A stretch of DNA of 64,000 nt from Oikopleura dioica (lineage: Eukaryota > Chordata > Appendicularia > Copelata > Oikopleuridae): contig OU015566.1 of the NCBI GenBank assembly GCA_907165135.1, positions 4,094,501 to 4,158,500 of the forward strand. The letters are read 5' to 3'. Below are positions 11,250-21,599 of the stretch, one piece after another (position 1 is the stretch's first letter; each line of letters opens with the position of its first letter). The notes under the pieces were generated by a model. The model was not told the origin of the DNA. It saw only the letters and a list, made by a program, of their open reading frames with translations, and ran no database searches. Position numbers and translations under genes: made by a program.

Positions 11250-12593
11250 TTAGCAGTCGAACCATTCTTCGGACCAGATTCCTCGGTGGTTGATGCAGCG
11301 GGTCTTTGATAATCATTTAATGCCGAGCTCATAGAATTGGACTCTTACCGTATCAATAACTTTTCCCTTGCAAACGACGTTGCACTGAGTCACAGCGCCG
11401 TCGTCTTCGTTCTCGCAGTCGGCAAGTGTCACGTGTCGGATTCGATCCGGATCGCACTGGAAGGGTGGTCGGTAGATTCCATCCTTTCGCTTCCAGGACT
11501 CGTGCCAAGTGTTTTCAAGTCCAAAACATCTTCATGAAAAACGCGTTGAAAACAAGCATTGAATGATCGCGTTACCTGATGAATTGGACATTGCCTTCGA
11601 GTTTCCAGCCGCCGCCGTTGGTGCATTTGGCGATGGAAGAAGTGATGTGATGGAGACCCTCTTTGCACTGGTAAGTACAGTACTTCTTGTCGCAGTCGAC
11701 TTCTTCGACTGTATTCTCATCGAATCCAGTGAATTCGCCGCACTTGTCGGCAGCTCGCATTTGATGCTTTGGCTCCTAAAGGAGGGTTTTCCTCGTTGTT
11801 TTCGATCGAACTAACCTTTGGAGCCTTTGGGCATCGAATTTTTCTAGAAGAGTTAGCTCCAGTGAGATTCCAGAGACCGAATTGTCGATCGCAGGAAGCT
11901 CCAGTTGTCGTCGGTTCCATTCCGTTTTCGCAAGAATAAGTGCATCCCGCATCGTTGCAGTTGGCCACAACTCCTTCGGTTATAGAAGGAAGCTGGTTGT
12001 AGTTACAGTCGATGTCGTTTTCGATGCAGCTGATGACCTCGTTCGCGCCGAGAGCCGGATGCCAGACGCCCTTTTTGCACTTGAAGGTGTTCAGATGGCT
12101 GGGCGTGGAGCCGGCGGGGCAGGAGAACTGGACTCGGTAGCAGTAATCGTCTTGGCATTCTTCGGAGACGTTGCCGGAGACTTGAGTGATGGCGCCGCAC
12201 TCGGTCGATGAAGTTTGGGCGTAGACGGTAAGAGCAGCGAGTCCAACCTGAAATTTGAAAATCAAGGAAGAGAACAGGGTTAAAAGCAAAATGAGTATCT
12301 CAGGGGCCCTTATCTTCAATATCATATCATCAGTTAGGGTCAACATTTGAGCAGAACAAAAATATGGAAGTGGTTTCTTGGATCAGGGTTTTGATTGGCC
12401 GGTTGGCCAAATACAGCAATCTTATTGGTTATTCGAAAAATTACTTTCATTTTTGATTTATTCCCAAAAATCAACCATAAGACTCTTAATTCTTAGTATT
12501 CTTTTTTTTAAAATGATAACCAAATATATTAATTAATTAAAATCGTGGTTGTAAAATCGCGAAATTTGACTCTTTTCTTACCTTGAACAACAT
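11250..12593 (-). CDS. Secreted cysteine-rich protein with sushi-like modules
   Basis: A 292-residue protein from five exons: 12582-12593 (only MLFK), 11816-12247, 11576-11775, 11349-11529 and 11250-11303. Splicing of the 12-nt first exon completes the signal peptide MLFKVGLAALTVYAQ. The mature part has repeated units of about 60 residues with spaced cysteines and a closing tryptophan, for example CYRVQFSCPAG, CTYSCENGMEP, CTYQCKEGLHH and CNVVCKGKVID, ending in GIWSEEWFDC. The pattern CxxxC...W...C resembles CCP/sushi modules but is not a strict match. Similar units occur in the astacin protease and the superoxide dismutase of this window. Adhesion or extracellular-matrix roles are plausible, but no function is assigned. 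All introns are GT-AG; intron 1 is 334 bp. Confidence 0.78.
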
Positions 12594-12995
12594 TCTGGTT
12601 TAAGCTTGACTCTCTCTAGAAAATCGCTTTCAAAAAAGCTTTTTCTTTTTTATCGTTTCCTTATCGGAACTCTGATGTCCTGAAAAACGGTAATTCTAGT
12701 TTATATGGCCAATGAGGCGCTGGGTGGAAAACAACGTGGTTTCGAAACAAACGTGCCGAGTAAATAAACAGATAACAACTTTGCGGACCACACGATCCAT
12801 TTGCAATGTGATTCTTTTTTCAATTAAAATTAATTTATTGAAAAACAATTTTAAATAAATGCCGCTTGTTTTTCGCGACTTTTTTGGACTTCTTCTGGCA
12901 TCGGGATTTTCAGCCTTGATTTGTCATGGTTTGACATTTGGAGCTTGATCAGAGTTGAAATTTGATAAAAACATGATGGTTTTTTGGCAGTCACT
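12594..12995. other. Intergenic region
   Basis: About 400 bp upstream of the minus-strand cysteine-rich gene; its promoter should be here. AT-rich, no recognised element. Confidence 0.45.
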
Positions 12996-13190
12996 GTGAA
13001 TGTCGCCGAATGTCACCGAATGTCGCCGAATGTCGCCTAATGTCGCCGAATGTCACTGGATATTTCTTTCAAAATGCCTGTATTTTAAAGAAGAGCGACA
13101 TTCGGCGACATTTGCCGACATTTTACGACATTCGGCGACATTTGCCGACATTTTACGACACTCGGCGACATTCAGCGACATTTCCATAGC
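12996..13190. repeat. AATGTCGCCG foldback array, copy 1
   Basis: The left arm is about six direct copies of the 10-bp unit AATGTCGCCG. The right arm is about nine copies of the reverse complement (CGGCGACATT) with one-base changes. A short AT-rich spacer separates them. Other copies lie at 23655-23850, 27450-27828 and 40627-40825. Confidence 0.85.
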
Positions 13191-13235
13191 GCCCCGTTTT
13201 TTCTATATCGAATTTCTTCAAATTTTCAACTCAAA

Positions 13236-13566
13236 CCTTAGTCATCATTTTCTGAAGCTTGTGAAGTTTCGCTCGCTCAGAGATGTAGTCGCTCATCATT
13301 CCACTTTCTTCTCTGCTGAGAAAATTTATCAAACAGTCAAGATAAGTTCCTTACCTTTGACTTTGAACAGCTTTTTCGTGTCTTGATGAATATATTAATA
13401 ATTTTAAAATAATAAATAAATACCCTTGAAAGAACTTCTGAAAATCTGCTGGAACGGCCCAACCCGCTCGAAAAATCACAAGAAAATTCAAAATCATCAT
13501 CTCTTCCTCGAAAAAGAGGGACAAAGTACCCAAAGAAGTACCCAAGAAGGGCTTTAATAGTCGCCA
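13236..13566 (-). CDS. Possible small single-pass membrane protein
   Basis: An ATG at 13566 opens a frame starting MATIKALLGYFFGYFVPLF, a likely transmembrane helix, followed by a charged stretch and SSGLGRSSRFSEVLSR. A plausible join through two short introns ends in a lysine-rich tail (KAEKKVE), giving roughly 60 residues. No homologue was recognised and the exon limits are guesses. A competing frame through the same bases also lacks stops for about 50 codons, so this could be noncoding. Confidence 0.3.
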
Positions 13567-14704
13567 TGTAAATTGTTAATCTGCTGGATGAAAGAGTAAT
13601 TGAGGCAAAGAAAAGAGTCTCAAACCGGTACCTTGTTTGAAAGATACCAACTTGGACCATCGGCCATTTGGATAAAATAAAATATTAAAGAGGAGGTCAA
13701 ATGATAGGAGAGATTTCCTGAGTTGAAATGATGAACTCCAGGACATTTTCAGCTGGAAAAAAATAATTTTTCTCGACTCTTTCACCCCTAAATTCGCACT
13801 TGAAAGTTTGTTTTTTCGCCGAAAATTGACGAATTTGCCCTAATTTTGGAAAAAATATTGATTTCTCTAGGTCGAAAATTCCTCTTATCAAGAAAAATTT
13901 AGAAAAATTTCAATTTTTCGAAGGAAAAACCTGACGGGTTTCCAAAATTGGTAATGCATTACCAATCGGTAATTTAGACGAGCGATCGAATGAATCAGCA
14001 TTCGATTTATTGGTACTCGCCGATTCAGCCGTGCTAATTATGCATTTCAAGTGCATGGATTTATTTAGCGAGCTTGGAATTGATGACGAAAGGGGATTAT
14101 TAGAACAGCTGTGAAAAGGGGGAAGAATATTGATTTGGATTTGTGGTCTTTTCATGCCGATTTTTGTGTATACGGTATACCAAGCTAAAGCTTTATATGT
14201 CGGCTTTTTCTCAATCATGATTAGTAGATTAACTCTTAATTGACTCTTGCAGCTTTAGCTTACCAAAGAAATGGAAATGACTATTTAGATATCATACTTG
14301 ATTCACAAACACGTTGAAAAATAACTTCGCACTATCAAAATTTAAAAATCATTTATGGTTCCTTGAAATTAAATTTTTCCGCTGAACTATTTTTTTCTCG
14401 AGATTTTTTTCCGAAAGAAAATTGAATATTTTTCGCGAAAATTTTTGTGCGCGAAAAGACTCATCCCTTACGATGAAAATCTAAAATAATGACTCTCGAG
14501 GGGAACGCGATTCTACCGTTCAGAAATAAATATTACTGCCCCCTTTTTTTTCAAAAAATTTCTTCAAAAAACAATTCGATAAAAACACGTAATTGAGCAT
14601 TTTCAGCCACACTTTTTTGTTCCCTTTATCAATTATTCAAAGCTTCAATTATAACTTGCAAATTTACCTTTCGATAACTTCGATCTTTTTCTGGGGCAAC
14701 AAAA
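13567..14704. other. Intergenic region
   Basis: About 1.1 kb, AT-rich. Minus-strand open frames at 13576-13785 and 13910-14218 show no domain, no splice-supported extension and biased poly-F/K composition. Nothing else was recognised. Confidence 0.45.
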
Positions 14705-15074
14705 ATGATCTCGCTTTTTGAAAAAGAAGAGCTCAGACAAATTTTGATCGAAAATCTTTGCCAGCGATTTCCAAAGGGCGGATGTTTTTCTTTAGGAGAG
14801 CAGCAGAAGATCAAGATTTTAAAAATCAAGCAGCGGAATATTCATGTTTTGAAAGTAAAGGCGGTGAAAGAGAAGGTCTACTTGAAAGTCCTGAAGAAAG
14901 TAAACTGCGACAAGTGCAAGGGAAAAGGGAAGTTCAACAAGGTAAGATGGGTTTAGAATTATATGATGAATAATGTTCAGGAACATACAAGATACAGAGA
15001 TGGAGCGCGATTTAGTCATATTCAAAGATGCGCTGATTGTTTGGTTCAAAAAACTAAGAGAGATTTTCTTTAAA
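14705..15074 (+). CDS. Hypothetical small protein with four-cysteine cluster
   Basis: ATG 14705 opens a lysine-rich frame (MISLFEKEELRQILIENL) that is spliced by GTAAGA at 14942 to an exon near 14982, ending at TAA 15071-15073. The C-terminal part has CDKCKGKGKF, then CADC, a spacing compatible with a small zinc ribbon. About 110 residues. No family was recognised. Composition is unlike random AT-rich sequence, which is the main reason for listing it. Confidence 0.45.
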
Positions 15075-15159
15075 GGTGTCAACAACGATTGAAAAAAGTC
15101 TCCTAAGAATATATGAGTATAAAAAAGATTGGCAAGATACCAAAAAAGTGAATGAAAAA

Positions 15160-15447
15160 ATGCCCAAAATCGTTGTTGACACCCTTAATTTTTCTTTCAA
15201 AACTGAACCGGGAGAAAGTAATGGTCGCGGATTCCTAGAAGCAAAAACCGAGCAAAAATCAAAACGATTCACTAAAGAAGCAACAATTATCATCAAAAAC
15301 GGAGTCACAACTAGCCGAGTTCAACATTTGCAGGGCATAATTATTTCTGATGGAGCTGTAGGAATGTCAAAAGAAAAAGCGAGCGCCTTTTTCAAGGAAT
15401 TTTACAAAAAGGTATTGAGAAAAAAGAGCCAAAAAAGAGCGAAATAA
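15160..15447 (+). CDS. Hypothetical basic protein
   Basis: A frame starting at ATG 15160 (MPKIVVDTLNFSFK) stays open to TAA 15447, about 95 residues. It is rich in lysine, with EATIIIKNGVTTSRVQHL in the middle and a KKVLRKKSQKRAK tail. The frame is open upstream to about 15050 but without an ATG. It could be a 3' exon of the preceding small gene or a separate gene. No domain was recognised. Confidence 0.4.
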   Translation: MPKIVVDTLNFSFKTEPGESNGRGFLEAKTEQKSKRFTKEATIIIKNGVTTSRVQHLQGIIISDGAVGMSKEKASAFFKEFYKKVLRKKSQKRAK

Positions 15448-15939
15448 TTTAGTCGACTTTGAAAAAAATCGATAAAATTCTTCAAGAACGGCCAAAAACG
15501 ACAGTCCAAGAAATATTCATCAGCCTGGAGTTGATACCCATCTACGTGAGTACTTCTCCTTTGCGCGACAGCTCGGTTTGTCTGAGTGACTCAGGAGGAT
15601 GCCAGTATCTCGCCATTTAGAAAGTGGCTACTTGGAGCGATGAATAAATGAATTTTTAGGAAATACAATTTAAGCTTGCTTCTTCCTTCAATTTTGGAAC
15701 GAGTTTTTATATCAAGCGAGTCGCGAAATAAGCCGATTTTAAATTGACCTTTTCGACTCAAAAACTCTAGAAAAGCCTCGATTTATGGTCTTTCTGCTGA
15801 ATTTAAATGCAATCGATTCCTTTTGTGAAACAACTAATGCAATAAAATTCGATAAAAATTTTCTTGATTTGATTTTTTTTTTGAAAAATTATTCATTCTT
15901 AAAAGACAGAAAAAGAAAGAAAGCACCATAGAAATAAAT
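15448..15939. other. Intergenic region
   Basis: About 490 bp between convergent genes. Short AT-rich stretches, no gene or repeat recognised. Confidence 0.45.
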
Positions 15940-18540
15940 TTATTCTGCAGGAGCGTAATCCTGCTCAACAATCTGGCAGCAGCCAAGTTTCGCTCCAGCG
16001 CCACCAGTCGAAGCTGGATCCTTGTCTGGATTTCCATCATCTTCACCAGCGTGGATGACGATCGATCGACCGCCGATGAAGGTTGGGTCTGTGTCGATAA
16101 GGAGACGATCGCGTCCATGAAGTTGGCGGTTGCGGTTTCATCTGCGGCTGCGACGAGGTTTCCAATATCACCAGCGTGTCTGAAGAAAGGAAATAATTTA
16201 GCTCATAGGTGGCGCTGTTCAAGAAAGAGCGCCTCTTGCGTCTGGCGAATTCTGATTGGCCGAGGCTTAAATCACACCTTTGACCAAGTGGCTTATCAGG
16301 AGTGCCATGGATTTCGTTCTCCGCATCGACTTGGAAGTGCGAGCCAACGTTTCCACAACTGTTGGTCACATCCCCTTCTTGATGAACATGGAAGCCGTGT
16401 TTTCCTTCTGGCACGCCAGCGAGCGATCCCGAAAAGGCAACCTTTCCATCAGCGTATCGGATATCGATAGTGCCGGTGATCGCGACATCGCCATCAGCGC
16501 CGGCGTTGCCGTCGAAGGTGCAGCTGTATCGGATGGGCTTGATGGCGCAGCAACCTGGTCGAGAGCCAGCATTTCCAACTGTCTGAAGAAGAATAAAATT
16601 AAATTAGGATTATCAGATTTCTTTGAAAGCGGCTGATAATAAGCATAAATCTCGGGGCCAAATATGATTTACTAAAATAATCTATGCATTTATTTAATTA
16701 TTATATATTTTAAATTATATATTAATGTTTATTTTTTATTTGATATATAAATATTATTTTTATTATATGATTTAATCTAAGGAAGCCGTGAAATAAATGA
16801 AATAAGCGATTTCTTACTGTGATTTCATATAGAAATATACAATATTATATATTCTGCATATTGATTGATATTGAATCGTGTTGATATAATATTGATATAT
16901 TTGTTTCTTCGTCGTTGTATATAATAACCATCGTTTTCATATAAACTTCTGATAGCTTTTTATATAGTCGGCTCTTACTCCAGTTCCATCATCTCCATCA
17001 GCGTGAATGACCAAAGTTCGGTCTCCGATAAACAAGTTGGAAGCGGGATCGAGGGAGACGACGGTGTCTTCAATATCGACAGTCGCAGTTCGGCCACTTC
17101 GGCGGACGGCTGTAGCGGTTATGGAACCAAGATCACCAGTGTGTCTGAATTTTTCGTTCAATGAGGTCATTAATCTTATGATTTTAGTTGAACCTGTTTG
17201 GAAGCTTGTTGGTAGCAAAACCGTGGCTCTGACCATCAAGCGAAAAATGCCCATTGGCACCCTTGCACTGACCCGCTCCGCCACCGGTCCAGTCGAATGG
17301 CGAACCAGCGACAACGTATCGAGCATCGTGGACGTGGATTCCGTGATCTCCAGCGTCGAACTCGGCGTCATCGGATTGGACGGTTCCGGTGATGACAACC
17401 TTGTCCTTCTTCTTGCCCTCGACTCGCTCGAAGAAGAGTTTGCCGTTCAAAACACCGCTTGCTTTGTTTCGGGTCGAGAAAAATTGACGAAATGTAAAAT
17501 GAAAAATATTCAACCCTTTCCTTGGTCAGCGTGATTGAAATCGCAAGTGTACTTTTCGTAGGTCTTTCCGCTGGCCTCACAGGTAGTTTGATAATCGGGA
17601 AGACTTCCAGAAGAAAAAGCGCCAGTGTCGGACTCGCAGATGATCGTTCCTTTTCGCTTTTTCTTCTCGTTCTTGCACTTGAGCGCGTATCGCTCGGTGA
17701 CTTTGCCGCCCTTGCTCTTCTTTCCAAGGAGCAAGAGGCTTCCTTTCGCGACGTTCTGATTTTCAGCATTGACATTGCACAGATTTTCGTGGCAGCCGAG
17801 GGTTCCGTCGGCTGGTTTTTGCTTGATGACTCCTCCGGAGGGACCATTTTCTGAGTTTCCGCATTTGACCTGAAAAGTTAAAAATCATCCTAATCCTTAG
17901 CCGAAAAAACAGAATTGCGAATTTTAGAAAATTTTTTCTGAGCTAAGCTAGCTGAGCTGAGGTCGAAATTGAGCTGAGCTGAGCCGAGCTGGCCTCTTTT
18001 TAAAACTATTGAGCTGAGCTGAGCTGTTTTTTAAATATATTGAGCTGCGCTGAGCTGAGCCAGGGCTTTTGTGAAAATTCTTGAGCTGAGCGGAGCTGAG
18101 CTGAGCTGAATATTTCTCAAACTGAGCTAGTTGAGCTGAGCTGGCCTTCTTCGAAGAAGCATTGAGCTGAGCTGAGCTGGCTTTCTTCAGAAAAGTTGAG
18201 CTGAGCTGAGCTAACCTTCACCTCAAAATTGCTGAGCTGAGCTAGCTGAGCTACAGATAGAGCTCAGCTCAGCTAGCACACAAAATTCGCAACTCTGCCC
18301 GAAAAAAATAACCTTGAAGGAAGCTTTTTTGAACTCAGCAATTTTGTTCCCCGGGCAAGTGGCTTTGCAAGCAGTTTTCTTCGAATTCTTGTTCAATTTT
18401 GGACAGCTCCAAACTCCATCACCAGCTATGGTGTTGTTCGCTTTGATCTCGTCTCTGAAAGCGGCGCAAGCTGTCTGCACTGCTGGCAAACGCTCCTGTC
18501 CAAGGGCGGAACCTGCCAAAAATGCTGAAAAAAGTTTCAT
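15940..18540 (-). CDS. Secreted tandem Cu/Zn superoxide dismutase with N-terminal cysteine-rich region; one frameshift
   Basis: Dismutation of superoxide, probably extracellular. Six exons (18313-18540, 17515-17869, 17194-17461, 16979-17144, 16278-16582, 15940-16179) encode about 520 residues. A signal peptide (MKLFSAFLAGSALG) is followed by a cysteine-rich region (residues about 25-195) with VWSCPKLNKNSKKTACK, like modules in neighbouring secreted genes. Two SOD domains follow. Domain 1 has HGIHVHD, NGHFSLDGQSHG, HTGDLGS and VIHADGDD; domain 2 has HGFHVHQEGD, GSHFQVD, HAGDIGN and VIHAGEDDG. Metal-binding histidines and the aspartate appear intact in both, and GNAGSRPGCC is the usual SOD C-terminal motif. 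In exon 6, near 16095-16102, one base is missing, so IVSL and DTDPTFIGG are in different frames. This is a sequence error or a damaged allele. Intron 1 contains a GAGCT repeat array. Confidence 0.88.
17945..18275. repeat. GAGCT simple-repeat region in SOD intron 1
   Basis: More than 30 copies of GAGCT, usually as GAGCTGAGCTGAGCT blocks separated by 15-25 bp of unrelated bases, with an inverted AGCTCAGCTCAGCT patch at the right end. GAGCT and AGCTC are reverse complements, so the transcript could fold. Confidence 0.85.
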
Positions 18541-18856
18541 ATTTTCGCTCGTTGTCCCTTATCAGAACAATGAATTTTGGCGGCGCTTTTTTGTGCAGAG
18601 TCGTTTATCAATTTACGCGCTGTTCTGAGGCTTGGCAAGCAGACTAACCGCGAAGCATCGCATAAACAAATAGAACGTGTTCTGGATGAAGATTTCTTTC
18701 CTAATTTTTGGATTTCATGCGGTTTTGTCTCCATAGATTTTGCCGCAGATTTATATATTTTGTTGTCAGAATCGTCAGAGAGTATAAAAGAACGATGGTA
18801 ACCGAGACACACCCGGTTTTTTTTCGAACCTTCCTGTCATTTACTTTCTTTCTGGG
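18541..18856. other. Intergenic region upstream of the SOD gene
   Basis: About 315 bp. A minus-strand TATATAAAT-like stretch lies near 18747-18757 but is about 200 bp from the SOD start codon, so it is only a weak promoter candidate. Confidence 0.35.
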
Positions 18857-19000
18857 GGCTACCCTGAGTCAGGAAACAAAAAGCTGAATTTTCAAATCTG
18901 TTTTTAAATTCTGGCGAAGCCGCTACGCTGTTTCGTTCTATAAAAAGCCGCTACGCGGCTTTTCAATTAGAGATTAATATACCCTGACTCAGGTTTTATA
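18857..19000. repeat. CCTGAGTCAGG foldback element, copy 4
   Basis: Arms ACCCTGAGTCAGG and ACCCTGACTCAGG flank a core of AAGCCGCTACGCGGCTT palindromes. It abuts copy 5 with only about 15 bp between. Confidence 0.75.
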
Positions 19001-19016
19001 CTCAGGTGGCCCTGGG

Positions 19017-19162
19017 TACCTGAGTCAGGGTATAGAAAATCCTAACTGAAAAGCCGCAAAGCGGCTTTTTTAATTACCAAGCCGTAAAGCGGCTTTGGGA
19101 GATTTTAAGAACAGATTCGGAAATTTATATCCTGACTCAGGTTTTCTTCTCAGGTTCTAAGT
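19017..19162. repeat. CCTGAGTCAGG foldback element, copy 5
   Basis: Arms TACCTGAGTCAGGGTAT and ATCCTGACTCAGG flank AAGCCGCAAAGCGGCTT palindromes. It is a tandem neighbour of copy 4. Confidence 0.75.
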
Positions 19163-19481
19163 TTCTTTCATTTAATCATGTTACATAAGCAAAGATAATA
19201 TGCATTCTTATTTTTTTAAATAGCGGATTGCATAATATCTTTTAAAAAGAAGCGCACATAAAAGGCTAGAATTTTCTTATCAGTTCTCCTTTTTTCTTTC
19301 CCATGCATATCGCGCACTTTTATCTCGAGGAGATCGCCGCGGGTGACAAATCGTCACCTGTCGAGGACAACGACTCATGAGGCTCTCGGGCTTGTTCACT
19401 GTCCTCCCTTTTCCATCCTCAAGAAGACCCGTTTTCGGGAGATTCGGGAAGAGTTGAGAGCGAAGATTTTTTGGAAGAGAA

Positions 19482-21227
19482 ATGAGCTCTGTGGAAGTTC
19501 TTTCTCAAGAAACTCAATGGCGAAAAATCGGTAAGTTTATTTAAAAAAATATTTTAATTTTTATTAATAAAAATTCTGGTTTTTGACTCAAAAATTTGAG
19601 CTAAAAATAAAATTTCAATGAAATTTTAAATTTTCAATAGTTCTTTTCTGATTCAATTTTTAGGTCAAAAATGCTGTGAAAAGAACCCCGCTCAAAAACT
19701 CGAAGAAGGAGATGAAGTCGAAGTCTTTTGGCGAAATCAGCTTGATTCAGGTTTTTTCGGGACAAAAATCGAAATTTACCATTGAAATTCAGAACAGAAT
19801 TGGTTTCCTGGAAAAATTTCGAGCATCAACTGGGATGAATTTTTCGTCGTCGATTTCTGCGTCGCGGGAAAGATCGAAACTGACGTTTTTGAGAAAAATA
19901 CATTCGTCTCGTTTCCCGCGAGAATTTTCGAGAAACGCTTCATGTCCGGCCAGAGCTGTGGAAAGCCGTTCTTGGGCCGAAGAATCTGAATATTTCGCGA
20001 GTCAGGGCGATCAACGGCGTTTCGAAAATTTCCGTCCATCCATCGAGCTTCCAAATCCAGATTTTCGCGAAAAACGAGAGCATCGCCAAAATGGCGAAAA
20101 AGATCCTCGACGTCAATGAAAAAGTCTACATCGTGCCGAAATATCTCATCTCCCGAATCATCGGACAGAAGGGAAAACAGATTCAAGAAATCATCGACAA
20201 TTCCAAAATCTCAAAAGTGCGATTTCCAAACGACCAGGAATCTGGGGAGATTCTCGAGCGGCGGGGAATTCAAGAATCGTCCGCTTGGGAAAAAGCTGTC
20301 ATCATCTTTATCGGCTGCCAAAGCTCCTTGGAACGGGCGGAAATGCTGATGGACTATCTCGTCGCCTCGCTGGAAGAAACCGATCAATTTTCCGAAGAAC
20401 CCAAGAATCGGGCAATTCAAAGACAGAAGAAACAAGGGCAGCGGGAAAACTCAGAGTTCAAGTTGAAAATCATCCAAGAAAAGAACCAACTGGTCACTTC
20501 TGGATATTCGACCGATTCTTCGATTACCTCGAATTCGAAAAGAAGACGAGGCTGTCGAGGAGGACGAAAACATCGACGAAAGAACTCTTCGTCGTTCTCT
20601 GACAATGGCCTAAGGTAATACCCCTTGTTTTTCTATATAATAAATAAATTCCAGTGGCTTTTCTGAGTCCGACACAGGAATCTACTCAGAGCTCTCTATC
20701 TCCGACATGGAATCAACCGACGCCCAAAAATCCTCTCCACGAAAAAGCCTTGAAAGTCTTGCGGAAATCAACTCCGTACTTTCTCCGGACGAGTACGAAC
20801 TTCAGCTTGAAGAAGAGCTTCTTTCTCCAGATGAGCCAGCTACTCCAGAATCTGGCTCGATCAGTCTAGAAGGGTCGGATTTGACGGCGCTGAGTGATTT
20901 TGACAGTTTGGAGAATATGGACATGGATTGGGCTGATGACGATGTTCACGGAGGAACTCCTGTTTACTCTGAAGGTTGTTATGAACACTCATTGATTTTT
21001 CCTAAAATGTCATTTCAGGGGAGCCAATCTTCGAATACCCAGAAACAAAAGCCTACCCCGAACCAATCAGCTACAGAAAAGCACTCGTCAAAAACTTGGA
21101 CATTGACGAGCGCCTCAGAAATCTGCAAAGCGAAATCAAGGAAGAAACCAAGAAGCGAATGAGAGGCACTCGAGGCGGAAAGAAAATGCGAAAGCGAAAT
21201 TCGAAGAAGAAAAATTCAAGCGATTGA
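19482..21227 (+). CDS. FMR1/FXR-family RNA-binding protein
   Basis: An mRNA-binding translational regulator homologue. Six exons (19482-19530, 19664-19750, 19793-19884, 19923-20614, 20655-20974, 21019-21227) give 482 residues in frame. EEGDEVEVFWRN then EQNWFPGKISSINWDEFFVV match the second Agenet/Tudor repeat of FMRP, although the first repeat is missing or very short. VRPELWKAVLGPKN corresponds to the VPEDLR region before KH1. VYIVPKYLISRIIGQKGKQI has the KH-domain GxxG loop, and AVIIFIGCQSSLERAEMLMD matches the end of KH2. The C-terminus is acidic, then ends in a basic RG/K-rich tail (RGTRGGKKMRKRNSKKK). The third intron (19885-19922) would be only 38 bp, required to bring KH1 in frame. 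It is shorter than vertebrate FMRP (about 630). One family member; which paralogue cannot be assigned. Confidence 0.8.
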
Positions 21228-21599
21228 GCTTTCTCTCTTTCTTTATCCATTCCGCCGTATTATTTATAATAATGTTTCTTCACTTTTTATACCTGCTAAG
21301 TATTTTGTTGTTCATGAAAATTGAAACAACTTTTATCGGACAAGTTTTTATCAAAAAAAAAATATTTTCAAAAAAATTTTTTTTTTTTGGAAAATATTTT
21401 TGACCAATTTTTTGGTCTTTTTAATTTGCTGGACAAGTTCTTTTTTTCCCCATTTTTTCAAATATCGGGATTTTCTTTTTTATTTATAAATCTTTCTTAC
21501 TCAAATAAATCAGAATCGATGAATCTTCAACTCAAAGTCAAGTTGTTTGTTTTTCCGAATCAAAAGAACACTCCCAAAAAAGGGATGAAAAAATAGAGA
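21228..21599. other. Intergenic region
   Basis: About 370 bp of mostly poly-T/poly-A sequence between the FMR1/FXR homologue and aspartylglucosaminidase, both on plus. Nothing recognised. Confidence 0.45.

Noticed and set aside
13910-14218. Minus-strand gene of about 100 codons
   Set aside because: No recognisable domain, no splice-supported neighbours, and a low-complexity composition typical of chance frames in AT-rich DNA.
17462-17521. GA-AG intron in the SOD gene
   Set aside because: A canonical GT donor six bases downstream keeps the same frame, so a non-canonical intron is not required.
18777-18792. Plus-strand TATAAAAG box
   Set aside because: No plus-strand gene begins within a sensible distance; the next one starts at 19482 beyond two repeat elements.
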